From NCBI RefSeq assembly GCF_003316845.1, contig NZ_QMIK01000001.1:1054001-1118000 (forward strand): 64,000 nucleotides of DNA, given 5' to 3'. The DNA comes from Cognataquiflexum aquatile. GTDB taxonomy: Bacteria > Bacteroidota > Bacteroidia > Cytophagales > Cyclobacteriaceae. The first letter of the stretch is position 1, and each line of letters starts with the position of its first letter. The notes under the pieces were generated by a model, which was given only the letters and a program-made list of their open reading frames with translations, did not search any database and had not been told where the DNA came from. Positions 54,461 through 62,604 of this stretch are shown here, piece after piece. Both the position numbers and the translations under genes were made by a program.

Positions 54461-54775
54461 GTAGGGCTAAAAAATCTTCTTTTGACAATCCCTACCTAGT
54501 TTAGAAATCTTTCGATAAAAAATCAATGCTAAAAATCGCTTAATCACCCGAACCAAAAGTAAAAAAAGACTAAACAAAAAAAAATACCCTAATCAGGGTA
54601 TTTTTTTAAATTCCATTAATATATTTCTTTATTTCAGACTTATATTTCTATTAATATGGTTTTTTTAATATGAAATTAAATTTTATTTATTTACCCATTC
54701 TACCTAACAACCCATTTTCAACAGAATTATAACGTCATCGTACTTCCAACTTCCTTTCTTCCCAACTACCCTTCT
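54461..54775. other. AT-rich non-coding spacer
   Basis: Nothing but a terminator at 54583-54608 is recognised. The stretch 54610-54730 is very AT-rich. Confidence 0.5.
54583..54608 (-). terminator. Symmetric terminator
   Basis: AAAATACCCT-A-ATC-AGGGTATTTT forms a 9-bp stem with A- and T-runs on both sides. It lies about 170 bp after the deacetylase stop. Confidence 0.65.
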
Positions 54776-55750
54776 CTAATTCCCCCTCACCAATTCCGCC
54801 GTTTCCTTCATGTTCAATGATTTCATCCCATACTCTTCTCTAAGCCCATCAAAGAAAACCAACAATTCCTCCAGGTACTGAAGATTTTGTTTGGGGAAGT
54901 GACCAAAATTGTGCGGATGCCACCACAAGTGATATACCATACCCTTTTCAGCAGTTCTTTGCATCTCCGATTTGATCCGTGAAAACCGTTGCAGGTGACT
55001 AATCCTGTTGCCTACATAAGGACGTAGCAACCTTGAGGTAGGAAGCAAAACAGGCCCTTCAACAGCATTTACCTCAGGCAAAGGATAAAAACTATCCTTT
55101 CCCAACGGGATCAACGTATCGCCTGTCCGGAACAACCTTTTCACAAAACTCCTTACCTCAGTATGTTTCCAAAACCAGTCTGCCGGATTGGAGCGCAAGG
55201 TTCTAAATCCCTCTTCCCAAGCCACCTGCAGCACCTGAGGGTCATATTGGTTTCTTGGAAAAACAAGACTCTCTAGCTTCGTATTGAATTTTTGTTCGGC
55301 CAGATTTTGGGCAGCCTTCAAATCCGCCCTAAACTGTGCCAATTCTTGACCCTTTTCGCAGGTATAATAATGGGCATAGGTATGGCAACCCAATTCCTGT
55401 CCTTTGGTTAGCAAAATTTCCTTGACCAATTGGGGTGCAAACAGTGTTTCAGGAAAAATCTCTTTTTGGGAATCCAACCAGGAGTAGGCCGAATACCCTT
55501 TCTCCTCATAAGAAGGCAAAACCTTAGGCGAATAATGCCTCCATTCTTCTACATTTTCAGCCATCAACCCACCTACCGCCGCCCAAGTGGCATGCACTCC
55601 ATGATTATCAAACAGTTCAAGGATTTTGGGAATAACTTTTCTAGTCTCCGAATAATAGGAAAGGCACTTCTCCACAGGATATTTATCAAACCTTCCCCAG
55701 TGGAGTTCAAAATCCAACGAAATTGTTAAAATAGGCCCTATCAAATCCAA
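54776..55750 (-). CDS. Polysaccharide deacetylase (NodB-like)
   Basis: This 324-residue protein starts at a TTG, since an in-frame stop lies three codons upstream. It has NodB elements: TISLDFELHWG with the Asp pair partner at the start, ATWAAVGGLM near 55, GCHTYAHYYT with the metal His pair near 122-126, and a late YHLWWHPHNFGHF. It should remove N-acetyl groups from a surface glycan or act on its precursor. No signal peptide is evident, so it may be cytosolic. It sits between repeat-rich spacers in the exopolysaccharide locus. Confidence 0.85.
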   Translation of the reverse strand: MDLIGPILTISLDFELHWGRFDKYPVEKCLSYYSETRKVIPKILELFDNHGVHATWAAVGGLMAENVEEWRHYSPKVLPSYEEKGYSAYSWLDSQKEIFPETLFAPQLVKEILLTKGQELGCHTYAHYYTCEKGQELAQFRADLKAAQNLAEQKFNTKLESLVFPRNQYDPQVLQVAWEEGFRTLRSNPADWFWKHTEVRSFVKRLFRTGDTLIPLGKDSFYPLPEVNAVEGPVLLPTSRLLRPYVGNRISHLQRFSRIKSEMQRTAEKGMVYHLWWHPHNFGHFPKQNLQYLEELLVFFDGLREEYGMKSLNMKETAELVRGN

Positions 55751-56203
55751 GAATAGTTAAACTCTTTCCAAATTATTTCAAAGAATACAATGATATGATT
55801 AAATCATTAAATTTTTACTTACAATACAATTGTTTTTACCTCCTTAAAATTCTAACATATTGTAGCCTGACTGCAGTAAATCCTAACCTTCAAAGAATTC
55901 TCAATGCTAAAAAGAAAAATAAATATCATTTTTTTAGCTACTTTTTTTCTTGACAAAAAAAGTAGCCCAAAAAGTCAAGACGGTTTACCGCACAATCTGG
56001 CTATTAAAACTCCCGTTTTAATCCCTTATCCACGCACAAGGCCAGTGCCGGCCTCCCGAAGTTTCGGGATCATCCAGCCCACCTCGAACAAATGAGGTTA
56101 ATTTGAAAAGGGAATTTCGAAATTACTCAGGATCATGCATTAATGAGTTATCCAAAAATATTTCAACCTTATATCAACCATATTTCTACCTTATTTCAAT
56201 ATA
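55751..56203. repeat. Non-coding spacer with hairpins
   Basis: A perfect 12-bp hairpin GCTACTTTTTTT-N6-AAAAAAAGTAGC lies at 55937-55966. A 16-bp palindrome TCCCGAAGTTTCGGGA lies at 56054-56069 within GCCGGCC...CATCCAG, a sequence type related to the elements at 47.8 and 60.7 kb. No gene is seen. Confidence 0.65.
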
Positions 56204-56399
56204 AAAATGATATATGCTTCGCGATATACTTTGATATATGCCTGCGGCGATATAATTTTTAGCATCAAAACTGATTTACAGAGTTGAGGTTTGATCTCTG
56301 CAACTAAAATGATATATGCTTCGCGATATACTTTGATATATGCCTGCGGCGATATAATTTTTAGCATCAAAACTGATTTACAGAATTGAGGTTTGATCT
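56204..56399. repeat. 102-bp tandem duplication
   Basis: Two copies, beginning at 56204 and 56306, are almost identical (one clear change, GAGTTGAG versus GAATTGAG). Each holds GATATATGCTTCGCGATATAC and GATATATGCCTGCGGCGATAT, two related hairpins. Confidence 0.85.
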
Positions 56400-56690
56400 A
56401 TTTCAACTTTATTTCAAAAATATTTCTACCTTATTTCTACCTTATTTCACTAAATATCCACCAATATCCAATATCAACTAATATCTATAATTTCAATCTT
56501 ATATCTACCGTATTTCAACTTTATATTTACAGTATTTCAACCATATTTCTACCTTATTTCAATAAATATCCATCAATATCCAATATCAACTTATATCAGT
56601 TATTTCAATTTATTTGAACCTTATTTCTACATTATTTCGAAATCAATATCTATGAATATTACATCAATATCGGATGGATATGTTTGCTTT
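56394..56690. repeat. AT-rich degenerate repeat array
   Basis: Units such as TATTTCTACCTTATTTCAA, AATATCCACCAATATCC and AATATCAACTTATATC recur many times, and the first type also precedes the 102-bp duplication. No credible gene is present. Confidence 0.7.
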
Positions 56691-56776
56691 CTTGTCACTA
56701 CCCATAAAAAACTCGGATTGAAGTTCTATTGTCGCGGCTATGGACTGTCGACCATGGACTGTGGTCCGATTGATCC

Positions 56777-57946
56777 TCATATTGCCTTTGATGTGGAATC
56801 ATGCAAAAGACCCCAACCATATCCCCCTATCATATACAAAAAAACCATATACGTACTCTTCATCCTCACCATTATCCCCAGATTATTCAGCGTCAAGGCA
56901 TACACCACCCCCATCAACACCATCACGGCCAACCCGGCATAAAACACCCCCGGAATAGATAACCTTATTTTCTTATACCAAGCATACACCTGACCCAAAA
57001 CCAACCCAATCAATAAAACAAAGGCAAAGGTGTTTTCAACCACCGCTACCAAATCCCAAAAATCCCTGACTTCATGCCAGAAAGGCCTGAAAAAAAAGGT
57101 CCACAACTTTTGGCCCCAGCCATATTCCTCCATGGGAACCTCCGATCCTGCCCCAAATCCCCTCAAAAACTCCTGTTGCCCGGAAATAAATTGCAAAACC
57201 GCCTCTAAAGAATATTCTTCCAAATGCATGGAGACAAATACCCTGTTCAATGCCAAAATCCCAACCGCCACTACCAAAATACTGACAGCTAACTTTGCAG
57301 GAAGGGAAATCCCTGGTTGAAACAATAAATAAACCCACGCCACGCCACCCAAGACCACTCCTGCTATAGGACGTACCCAAAATGAAAGCAATACCCCCAA
57401 CACCAAAAATACCCAATGCCTCGGCAAATCCCCCATGCCTTTCACAGCCCAACCCATCCCCAATACCAAGAGAGCTTCCTTGCCAACTCCTGCTGACCAA
57501 AAATGGAGATTGGGAAGGAAAAACAAACCCAACCAACCAATCTGTATCCATTTGGAAGAGGTTTCAGGACAATATTTTACCGCTACCAAATAGATCTCCC
57601 TAATCCCCAAAAAGGAAAAAAAAGCATACAGGACATTGCCAAACAAAAATCCCAGACCAAAAACCTTGGAAGGGATATAATTGAGCCATTGGATAAAAAA
57701 AGTCCTGCTTCCCCAATAGTCCATCCAAGAAACAGGGTTTTGGGATATGTCAGCAGTCAGTTCCCAATAACGTATGGCATCACCCCCGTTTTTCTGAAGG
57801 TAATAGTTAAAAACAAAGGAAAACAGGAAATGATAAATGCAAAGGACCTGCAGAAAATTCGTCTGAATTTTGGACAAACCGATCTTTATACCCAGCCTCA
57901 CATTCAACCAAAGTAACAATACCAGTAGCCCAAAGATCAATACCAT
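56777..57946 (-). CDS. Polymerase-like polytopic membrane protein, paralog 1
   Basis: I use the ATG at 57946 (389 residues); a GTG at 57961 is possible. It has about ten membrane helices. Marked blocks are NGGDAIRYWELT near residue 55, LPNLHFWSAGVGKEALLV near 150, a RPIAG turn near 195 and LNNLGIMVRMK near the end. These blocks recur in the protein at 61258-62508. Size, topology and locus suggest a Wzy/EpsG-like glycan polymerase, but no named family is certain. Confidence 0.6.
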   Translation of the reverse strand: MVLIFGLLVLLLWLNVRLGIKIGLSKIQTNFLQVLCIYHFLFSFVFNYYLQKNGGDAIRYWELTADISQNPVSWMDYWGSRTFFIQWLNYIPSKVFGLGFLFGNVLYAFFSFLGIREIYLVAVKYCPETSSKWIQIGWLGLFFLPNLHFWSAGVGKEALLVLGMGWAVKGMGDLPRHWVFLVLGVLLSFWVRPIAGVVLGGVAWVYLLFQPGISLPAKLAVSILVVAVGILALNRVFVSMHLEEYSLEAVLQFISGQQEFLRGFGAGSEVPMEEYGWGQKLWTFFFRPFWHEVRDFWDLVAVVENTFAFVLLIGLVLGQVYAWYKKIRLSIPGVFYAGLAVMVLMGVVYALTLNNLGIMVRMKSTYMVFLYMIGGYGWGLLHDSTSKAI

Positions 57947-58010
57947 TTCCACCCCTATCACCTCAAATCCTATTATTCTGCATTATGAATTCAGAATTCT
58001 ACATTCCTTT

Positions 58011-59105
58011 TTATGCATTCAACACTCCCAAATAACTTTCCACACTCTTCTCGAGACTAAACTTCTCCATCCCAAAATCCCTGATTTTCCCTTTATCCAA
58101 CTTGCCCAATCCCCCAAGCCATTCCTGAAGCCGAACCGTAAACAACTCACCGTCGGAGGAATCCATAAGAAAACAAAAATCCTTATCCTTTAGCATTTCC
58201 TCCGTGTCGCCCACTCCTGATGAGGCAATGACAGGCAAACCACACAAAAAATATTCTCCAAGCTTGATAGGAGCAATCCCTGCAAGACTAGGTGCAGATT
58301 TCCTTAAACTCAGACCCAAGTCAGCTGCAGACAGGTAAAATGGAATTTCTGAATACGCCCCATTTTTGATGACTATGGATTTTTGGAGGTTGTCGGGGAT
58401 CCTTTCTTCCACATAACCGGGATTCCGTGTCAAAATCAGAAATTTTGAGTGTGGATGAGCCAAATGGTGCTTTTCAAACAACCCCAACATCTCATCTACC
58501 ATATATTGGGGACCAACAGTTCCGGTATAAACCCACAACAAGTCCTTATCCATAATCCCCAACTCCTGACGGATCTTCAACCGGCTTTCAAGGTCGGGTT
58601 GAAAAATCTTGCTGTCACGTCCATTTCCTACTACATAAAATTTATAACGCTGTGAAATACCAATGTTTGCCACATGGATTTCCATTGCCCTTTTTGATCT
58701 TGTCAATACTTTATGTGAACGATGAAGAATCTTCTTCTCTTCATTTTTTAAAAACCGGTACTGATTTCCCTTGGGATCCAATCCTACATAGTCCACCCGC
58801 TCCTCTAAAGGAAAACCGTCTGCATCAAAAACCAAAGAAACGGGCTGTTTGCGAAGCCAAGCCCAAAGTCTATTGACCATCATCGCAGGCATCGTCGACC
58901 GGGGCATCAATATCTCGATATGATGCTCTTGAATATACCGCTTGATATAAAAAGTACCTTGATAAATAGACCAAAGCGCCCCGATGGAAGCCACCGGTTT
59001 GCGGTGGATCGGGTGTTGGATATAAGTGATATCAAGGGAAGCGGCCAAGTCAGTCAGCCGCTGAACTTCAATTTGACTTGCCCAGGAAAATTGCACCACA
59101 TGCAC
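58011..59105 (-). CDS. Glycosyltransferase, family 4-like, start codon unclear
   Basis: A GTG at 59105 gives 364 residues. The C-terminal GT-B half is clear: WVYTGTVGPQYMVDEML, ILTRNPGYVEE, then LGEYFLCGLPVIASSGVGDTEE near 290. The N-terminal half seems incomplete from this start, because the frame stays open upstream and encodes a plausible first strand (see 59106-59219). It transfers a sugar from a nucleotide donor in exopolysaccharide assembly. Donor and acceptor are unknown. Confidence 0.8.
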   Translation of the reverse strand: MHVVQFSWASQIEVQRLTDLAASLDITYIQHPIHRKPVASIGALWSIYQGTFYIKRYIQEHHIEILMPRSTMPAMMVNRLWAWLRKQPVSLVFDADGFPLEERVDYVGLDPKGNQYRFLKNEEKKILHRSHKVLTRSKRAMEIHVANIGISQRYKFYVVGNGRDSKIFQPDLESRLKIRQELGIMDKDLLWVYTGTVGPQYMVDEMLGLFEKHHLAHPHSKFLILTRNPGYVEERIPDNLQKSIVIKNGAYSEIPFYLSAADLGLSLRKSAPSLAGIAPIKLGEYFLCGLPVIASSGVGDTEEMLKDKDFCFLMDSSDGELFTVRLQEWLGGLGKLDKGKIRDFGMEKFSLEKSVESYLGVLNA

Positions 59106-59219
59106 ACGGATACCCCCATGTTCTTGTAATCCCTTAAAAATCGGAAAAAACAGAGATTCCAGGTAATTCGTACTTTCCGAATCCCAGGTTACAAAAAGAA
59201 GGTTCTTTGTCTTATTCAG
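59106..59219 (-). other. Probable N-terminal extension of the glycosyltransferase, no ATG
   Basis: In frame with the GT the codons read NKTKNLLFVTWDS, then ESTNYLESLFFPIFKGLQEHGGIR. That is the beta1/alpha1 unit expected of a GT-B enzyme. There is no ATG, GTG or TTG between here and the stop near 59350. A CTG at 59219 or ATA at 59228 are the only start-like codons. Confidence 0.6.
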
Positions 59220-59221
59220 GG

Positions 59222-59453
59222 GTAGTATTGGTTGTGATTGTTGTAATTGTTCTAGTGGTTGTAATTGTTCTAGTGGTTGTAATTGTTGTCCGGTTGCCTG
59301 CTTCGCGTTATCAGGTTGTCGAACGTCACCCTGAGGAACGAAGGGTCTCTTTCAAGTGGTTGTAATTGTTCTGGTGGTTGTAATTGTTGTCGGAGCTGTT
59401 GACTGAAAACTGAGACTGCCGACCTATTCTCGTTTCTCGCCTCTCGTCTCTTC
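59222..59453. repeat. Inverted copy of the 48.9-kb repeats
   Basis: GTTCTAGTGGTTGTAATT units (18 bp) at 59235-59290 are the complement of the minisatellite at 48869 with one change. GTTGTCGAACGTCACCCTGAGGAACGAAGGGTCTC-type sequence follows, complementary to 48955-49020. Words of the TCTCG type end the spacer. Confidence 0.75.
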
Positions 59454-60515
59454 CTACTTCCCACTTAATTCCCTCTTAATTACTTCAAAATTCCGCTCTA
59501 TGGTATAATGCTCCTTAACCAACGCAAACCCCTTCCCTCCCATTTCCCTTCTCAACTCCCCATCCAAAATTAACATTTTGAGATAGCCATACCACTCCTC
59601 CTGTGTCTTGGCCAAAAATCCATTTTCGCCATGAACAACTACATCCACATTCATCCCAACAGGAGATGCCACAACAGGCAAGCCACAAGCCATATATTGG
59701 ATCAGCTTATAAGCACATTTCCCTTTTTCCCATGGATCATCGGGTAATGGCATCACACCGATATCCATCCCTTGGATAGCAAATACCTCCCCATCTTCTG
59801 TCCATTGGATCAATTTTAGACTCCCGTCAAACCGCCAACCCCTGTTTCCACCCACCACATGAATCACCACATCCAATTCTTTGCTTAATTTCTCCAAGAC
59901 AGGCCTGATCTCATTGAGATACTTCAGGGTGGTAGGCGAACCAATCCATCCTACCACAACTGGATATGAAGAAGTGTATTCCTTAAAGGAATATCGTAAA
60001 GGATTTATGACAGTAGGTAAAATCACTACTCTTTTTGCCCCTGCCTTTGTCGCCCAATTTCCCAAATAAGAATTCCCTGCCCAAACTATATTGGCATGGC
60101 GCATCACCCCATCTATTTTTTTTCCCAACCATTTCCTCACTACCGGACGCCTTGCCATGTCATAACGGTGAAACACCGCATCATCATAATCCACCACATA
60201 ACCTTTGCCCAACTTTGACAATACCCACTCTGCCCATGCAGGAAAAAAGGGAAACAACTCTTTTTCAACCCAAATCAAATCATATTTCCAAAAACCCATC
60301 AATATCCAAAGCCTGTTCAGGTAGCTAGACAACACATTGCTTTTGGTAACCCCTTGACCTTTGTATTTTTCTTTAAGGTAAAATTCATTGAAAAAAGGAG
60401 AAACTTTGACCTCATAACCTGCCTTTATCCAAGAAGGTAAAAATTGATAAGTCCGCAGCCGGCTACTCGCCCCCATCCTGGGGTACTTGGGAAGAAAAAG
60501 GATTTTTTTAGACAC
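59454..60515 (-). CDS. Glycosyltransferase, family 4-like
   Basis: This 353-residue protein starts at a GTG. The N-terminal half opens KILFLPKYPRMGASSRLRTYQFLPSW, a known style of Bacteroidota GTs. The donor half has VVVGWIGSPTTLKYL, then GVMPLPDDPWEKGKCAYKLIQYMACGLPVVASPVGMN near 250-285 with the conserved Glu/Gly loop region. GT-B fold, cytosolic face of the membrane. Substrate unknown. It ends at the edge of a repeat spacer. Confidence 0.88.
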   Translation of the reverse strand: MSKKILFLPKYPRMGASSRLRTYQFLPSWIKAGYEVKVSPFFNEFYLKEKYKGQGVTKSNVLSSYLNRLWILMGFWKYDLIWVEKELFPFFPAWAEWVLSKLGKGYVVDYDDAVFHRYDMARRPVVRKWLGKKIDGVMRHANIVWAGNSYLGNWATKAGAKRVVILPTVINPLRYSFKEYTSSYPVVVGWIGSPTTLKYLNEIRPVLEKLSKELDVVIHVVGGNRGWRFDGSLKLIQWTEDGEVFAIQGMDIGVMPLPDDPWEKGKCAYKLIQYMACGLPVVASPVGMNVDVVVHGENGFLAKTQEEWYGYLKMLILDGELRREMGGKGFALVKEHYTIERNFEVIKRELSGK

Positions 60516-60703
60516 TAAGTAATTTAGAATAAGTTTTTTGCATAAAGCCTAAAAACTGGTTTTACTAAAGATTCGCTATTAAACTAAAGCTATTTGTTTA
60601 TGGCGCAGGGCAATGAAGGCGAAGGTTACAATTGTAATAACTTAGCCTGGGATAGATATTCTGAGAATCTTGTTCTTAAAGCAAACTTATACAATAACGC
60701 TGT

Positions 60704-60825
60704 GGGGAGGAGGAAATTTTTCCGGGCCGGCGTCGGCCTAGCGGGCAGAAGGATTAAAATTTCTTGTCCCGATAGCAATCGGGATTGGTTACTTTTTTGG
60801 TTAAGCAAAAAAGTGACAGAAGAAA
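60704..60825. repeat. Dispersed ~120-bp element, copy B, with inserted palindrome
   Basis: It matches copy A (47817-47936) along GGGGAGGAGGAAATTTTTCC, GGGCCGGCG, GGATTAAAATTTCTTG and the GTTACTTTTTT/AAAAAAGTGAC hairpin. Between the last two it has TCCCGATAGCAATCGGGA (60767-60784), an 18-bp palindrome absent from copy A. Confidence 0.8.
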
Positions 60826-60878
60826 ATGACATATCTATTTCTCTTAGCCAATAAAACATCATAAAGGTTTGTATCTGT

Positions 60879-61108
60879 CTAAGAATCCTCAATTGCCATA
60901 AACTCCGACTGATTATTGAACTTGACGGAGGCATCCACCTCAATCGGGATCAGGCAGAATATGACCTAGGCAGGAACTTCGATCTCAACCAAATTGGAAT
61001 TGATTGATAAGAATTACAAACGATGAACTAAGGGTTGATATGGATGCAGTATCATTCAAAATCCAAGAAAAAATGTCCAAGATCAGACTTTCCATTGGAA
61101 GGAGGTAA
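60879..61108 (+). pseudogene. Frameshifted C-terminal remnant of a DUF559 endonuclease-like gene
   Basis: One frame reads KLRLIIELDGGIHLNRDQ, then AEYDLGRNFDLNQIGID, ending at a TGA at 61005-61007. The frame shifted by about one base continues IRITNDELRVDMDAVSF and KIQEKMSK, stopping at 61106. This is the core of DUF559 (LIIELDG, H, YD, R, GI, IRxTNDE), a very-short-patch-repair-like nuclease fold. The N-terminal half is gone. It lies in the repeat-rich spacer 60516-61257, which holds no intact gene. Confidence 0.75.
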
Positions 61109-61121
61109 AACCCCACCCCGA

Positions 61122-61141
61122 CCCTCCCCAAAAAGGGAGGG
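61122..61141. repeat. GGGAGGG hairpin
   Basis: CCCTCCC-N6-GGGAGGG is a perfect 7-bp inverted repeat just after the DUF559 remnant. Confidence 0.5.
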
Positions 61142-61230
61142 AGAAACCAAACCAATATGGCAAATCCGAAACTTAGAGGATTCAATTCCAATACTTTCCC
61201 TGTATTTCAATCTTGTCAACATATTCCCCC

Positions 61231-61282
61231 TTCAGGGGGATACAGGGGGTAAAGTCTTCAGGGGGATACAGGGGGTGAAGTC
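61231..61282. repeat. 26-bp direct tandem repeat across a gene end
   Basis: TTCAGGGGGATACAGGGGGT plus AAAGTC or GAAGTC occurs twice in a row. The second copy encodes the last residues of the membrane protein gene at 61258. Confidence 0.8.
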
Positions 61283-62508
61283 TCCGCCTTCTTCCTGATA
61301 ATCTCCTCCCTCTTCTGATAATACCGCATCTTTTCCTGCACTTTCAACAACCGCAAGTGCTTGTTGTATGCGATCAAAAAGAAACAAAACAACAAAAAAT
61401 AAATCATCGTCATGTTCTTCATCCGCATGACAATTCCAAGGTTACTCAACGAGTTCATAAAAGCCAATGTGACAGGAATAAAAGTGATCATCCCGGCCTT
61501 GATAAACAAAGGCATATCCCTGATCGCCTCGGGAGTCCAATTCCTATAAATAAACAAACTCAACCACAGATAAAGTACATTTTCAAAACTACTGAAAAAG
61601 GATACTATATTATGTGCATCAAAGAACAGGGGTCGGAACATATAAGTGAATAACTTCATCGGCCAAGAATACGATGAAAGATTCACTCCTGAACCAACGT
61701 TTGAGTTATTGAGATACCCAACTTTTTGACCTGCCAAATCTCCTAGGGTCTCCAAAGAAAAATCTTCAATCCTAAGTGCTTCTAAAGTAGTGGAACTCAA
61801 ATAAACAACCCCAATTAGAGTTATTGAACTCAATATAATCTTTGCTGTTGGTTTGATATCAGAACCCAATAATATGGCAATACCCGAACCTGCCAATAAG
61901 GCAAAACCAACATGTGGTCTCGCCATATAGACAAAAAACAAAGCAAAGACTGCCTGCCACCAACGGTCTTTGTATTGCTGGAGGGCAAACAGAAACCAAG
62001 CAATACCCCAAAAACAAATACTGTCTTTCCCTACCCCTGCTGACCAAAAATGGAGATTGAGAAAATAAAAGACTGTTGGAAACAAGGGGATATTCAATAC
62101 AGAATGATTTGCAGGAAACAAATCCGCCACCATCACAAAAATATACCTGATCCCAATAAAGCCCAAAAAACCAAATAAGATATTGCCAGTCAAATAAGAC
62201 AATCCCAACAATTGACTTGGGATATAACACAACCATAGGATAAAAGTCGTTCCATCACCAAAATAAGAGAACCAGGAAATGTCTCCTCGAACAATGACTT
62301 GTTGCATGGTAAACTTCCAATATCCCTGAGAATCACCACCAAAATTTAAAATATAATAAGTGAAGAATAGGCTAAAAAGAAAATGGTAAATTAATAAATA
62401 TTGAAGGTGGAGCTCATATTTGGCAGGCAAACCAAATCTCTTAGAAATACTTCTATTAGTATTAGCCAAGGCTATAAGGCAACCGACCACAATGATTATA
62501 TCTAACAA
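61258..62508 (-). CDS. Polymerase-like polytopic membrane protein, paralog 2
   Basis: This 416-residue protein starts at a TTG. It has about ten helices and shares with the protein at 56777-57946 the blocks YHFLFSLFFTYYILNFGGD, LNLHFWSAGVGKDS, the SWPMKLFTYMFRP segment and LSNLGIVMRMK. The two are clear paralogs. The topology and locus suggest glycan polymerase. The extreme C-terminus (TSPPVSP) comes from a repeat and may be recent. Confidence 0.6.
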   Translation of the reverse strand: MLDIIIVVGCLIALANTNRSISKRFGLPAKYELHLQYLLIYHFLFSLFFTYYILNFGGDSQGYWKFTMQQVIVRGDISWFSYFGDGTTFILWLCYIPSQLLGLSYLTGNILFGFLGFIGIRYIFVMVADLFPANHSVLNIPLFPTVFYFLNLHFWSAGVGKDSICFWGIAWFLFALQQYKDRWWQAVFALFFVYMARPHVGFALLAGSGIAILLGSDIKPTAKIILSSITLIGVVYLSSTTLEALRIEDFSLETLGDLAGQKVGYLNNSNVGSGVNLSSYSWPMKLFTYMFRPLFFDAHNIVSFFSSFENVLYLWLSLFIYRNWTPEAIRDMPLFIKAGMITFIPVTLAFMNSLSNLGIVMRMKNMTMIYFLLFCFFLIAYNKHLRLLKVQEKMRYYQKREEIIRKKAETSPPVSP

Positions 62509-62604
62509 TTTTTCTCCTTTTAAACTTTATTACAAAACCAAAAACACCTACTATCATTCCTTACGCCCAATTTTCTGCTAAGGTAAGCCTACTTTAGAAA
62601 TCTA

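Noticed and set aside
56393-56617. A 74-codon frame rich in Ile, Phe, Tyr and Ser.
   Set aside because: It is a translation of the AT-rich word array with no conserved-looking features.
59270-59464. A 64-codon frame overlapping the end of the glycosyltransferase gene.
   Set aside because: It consists of repeat sequence in another frame from the GT extension; no protein-like features.
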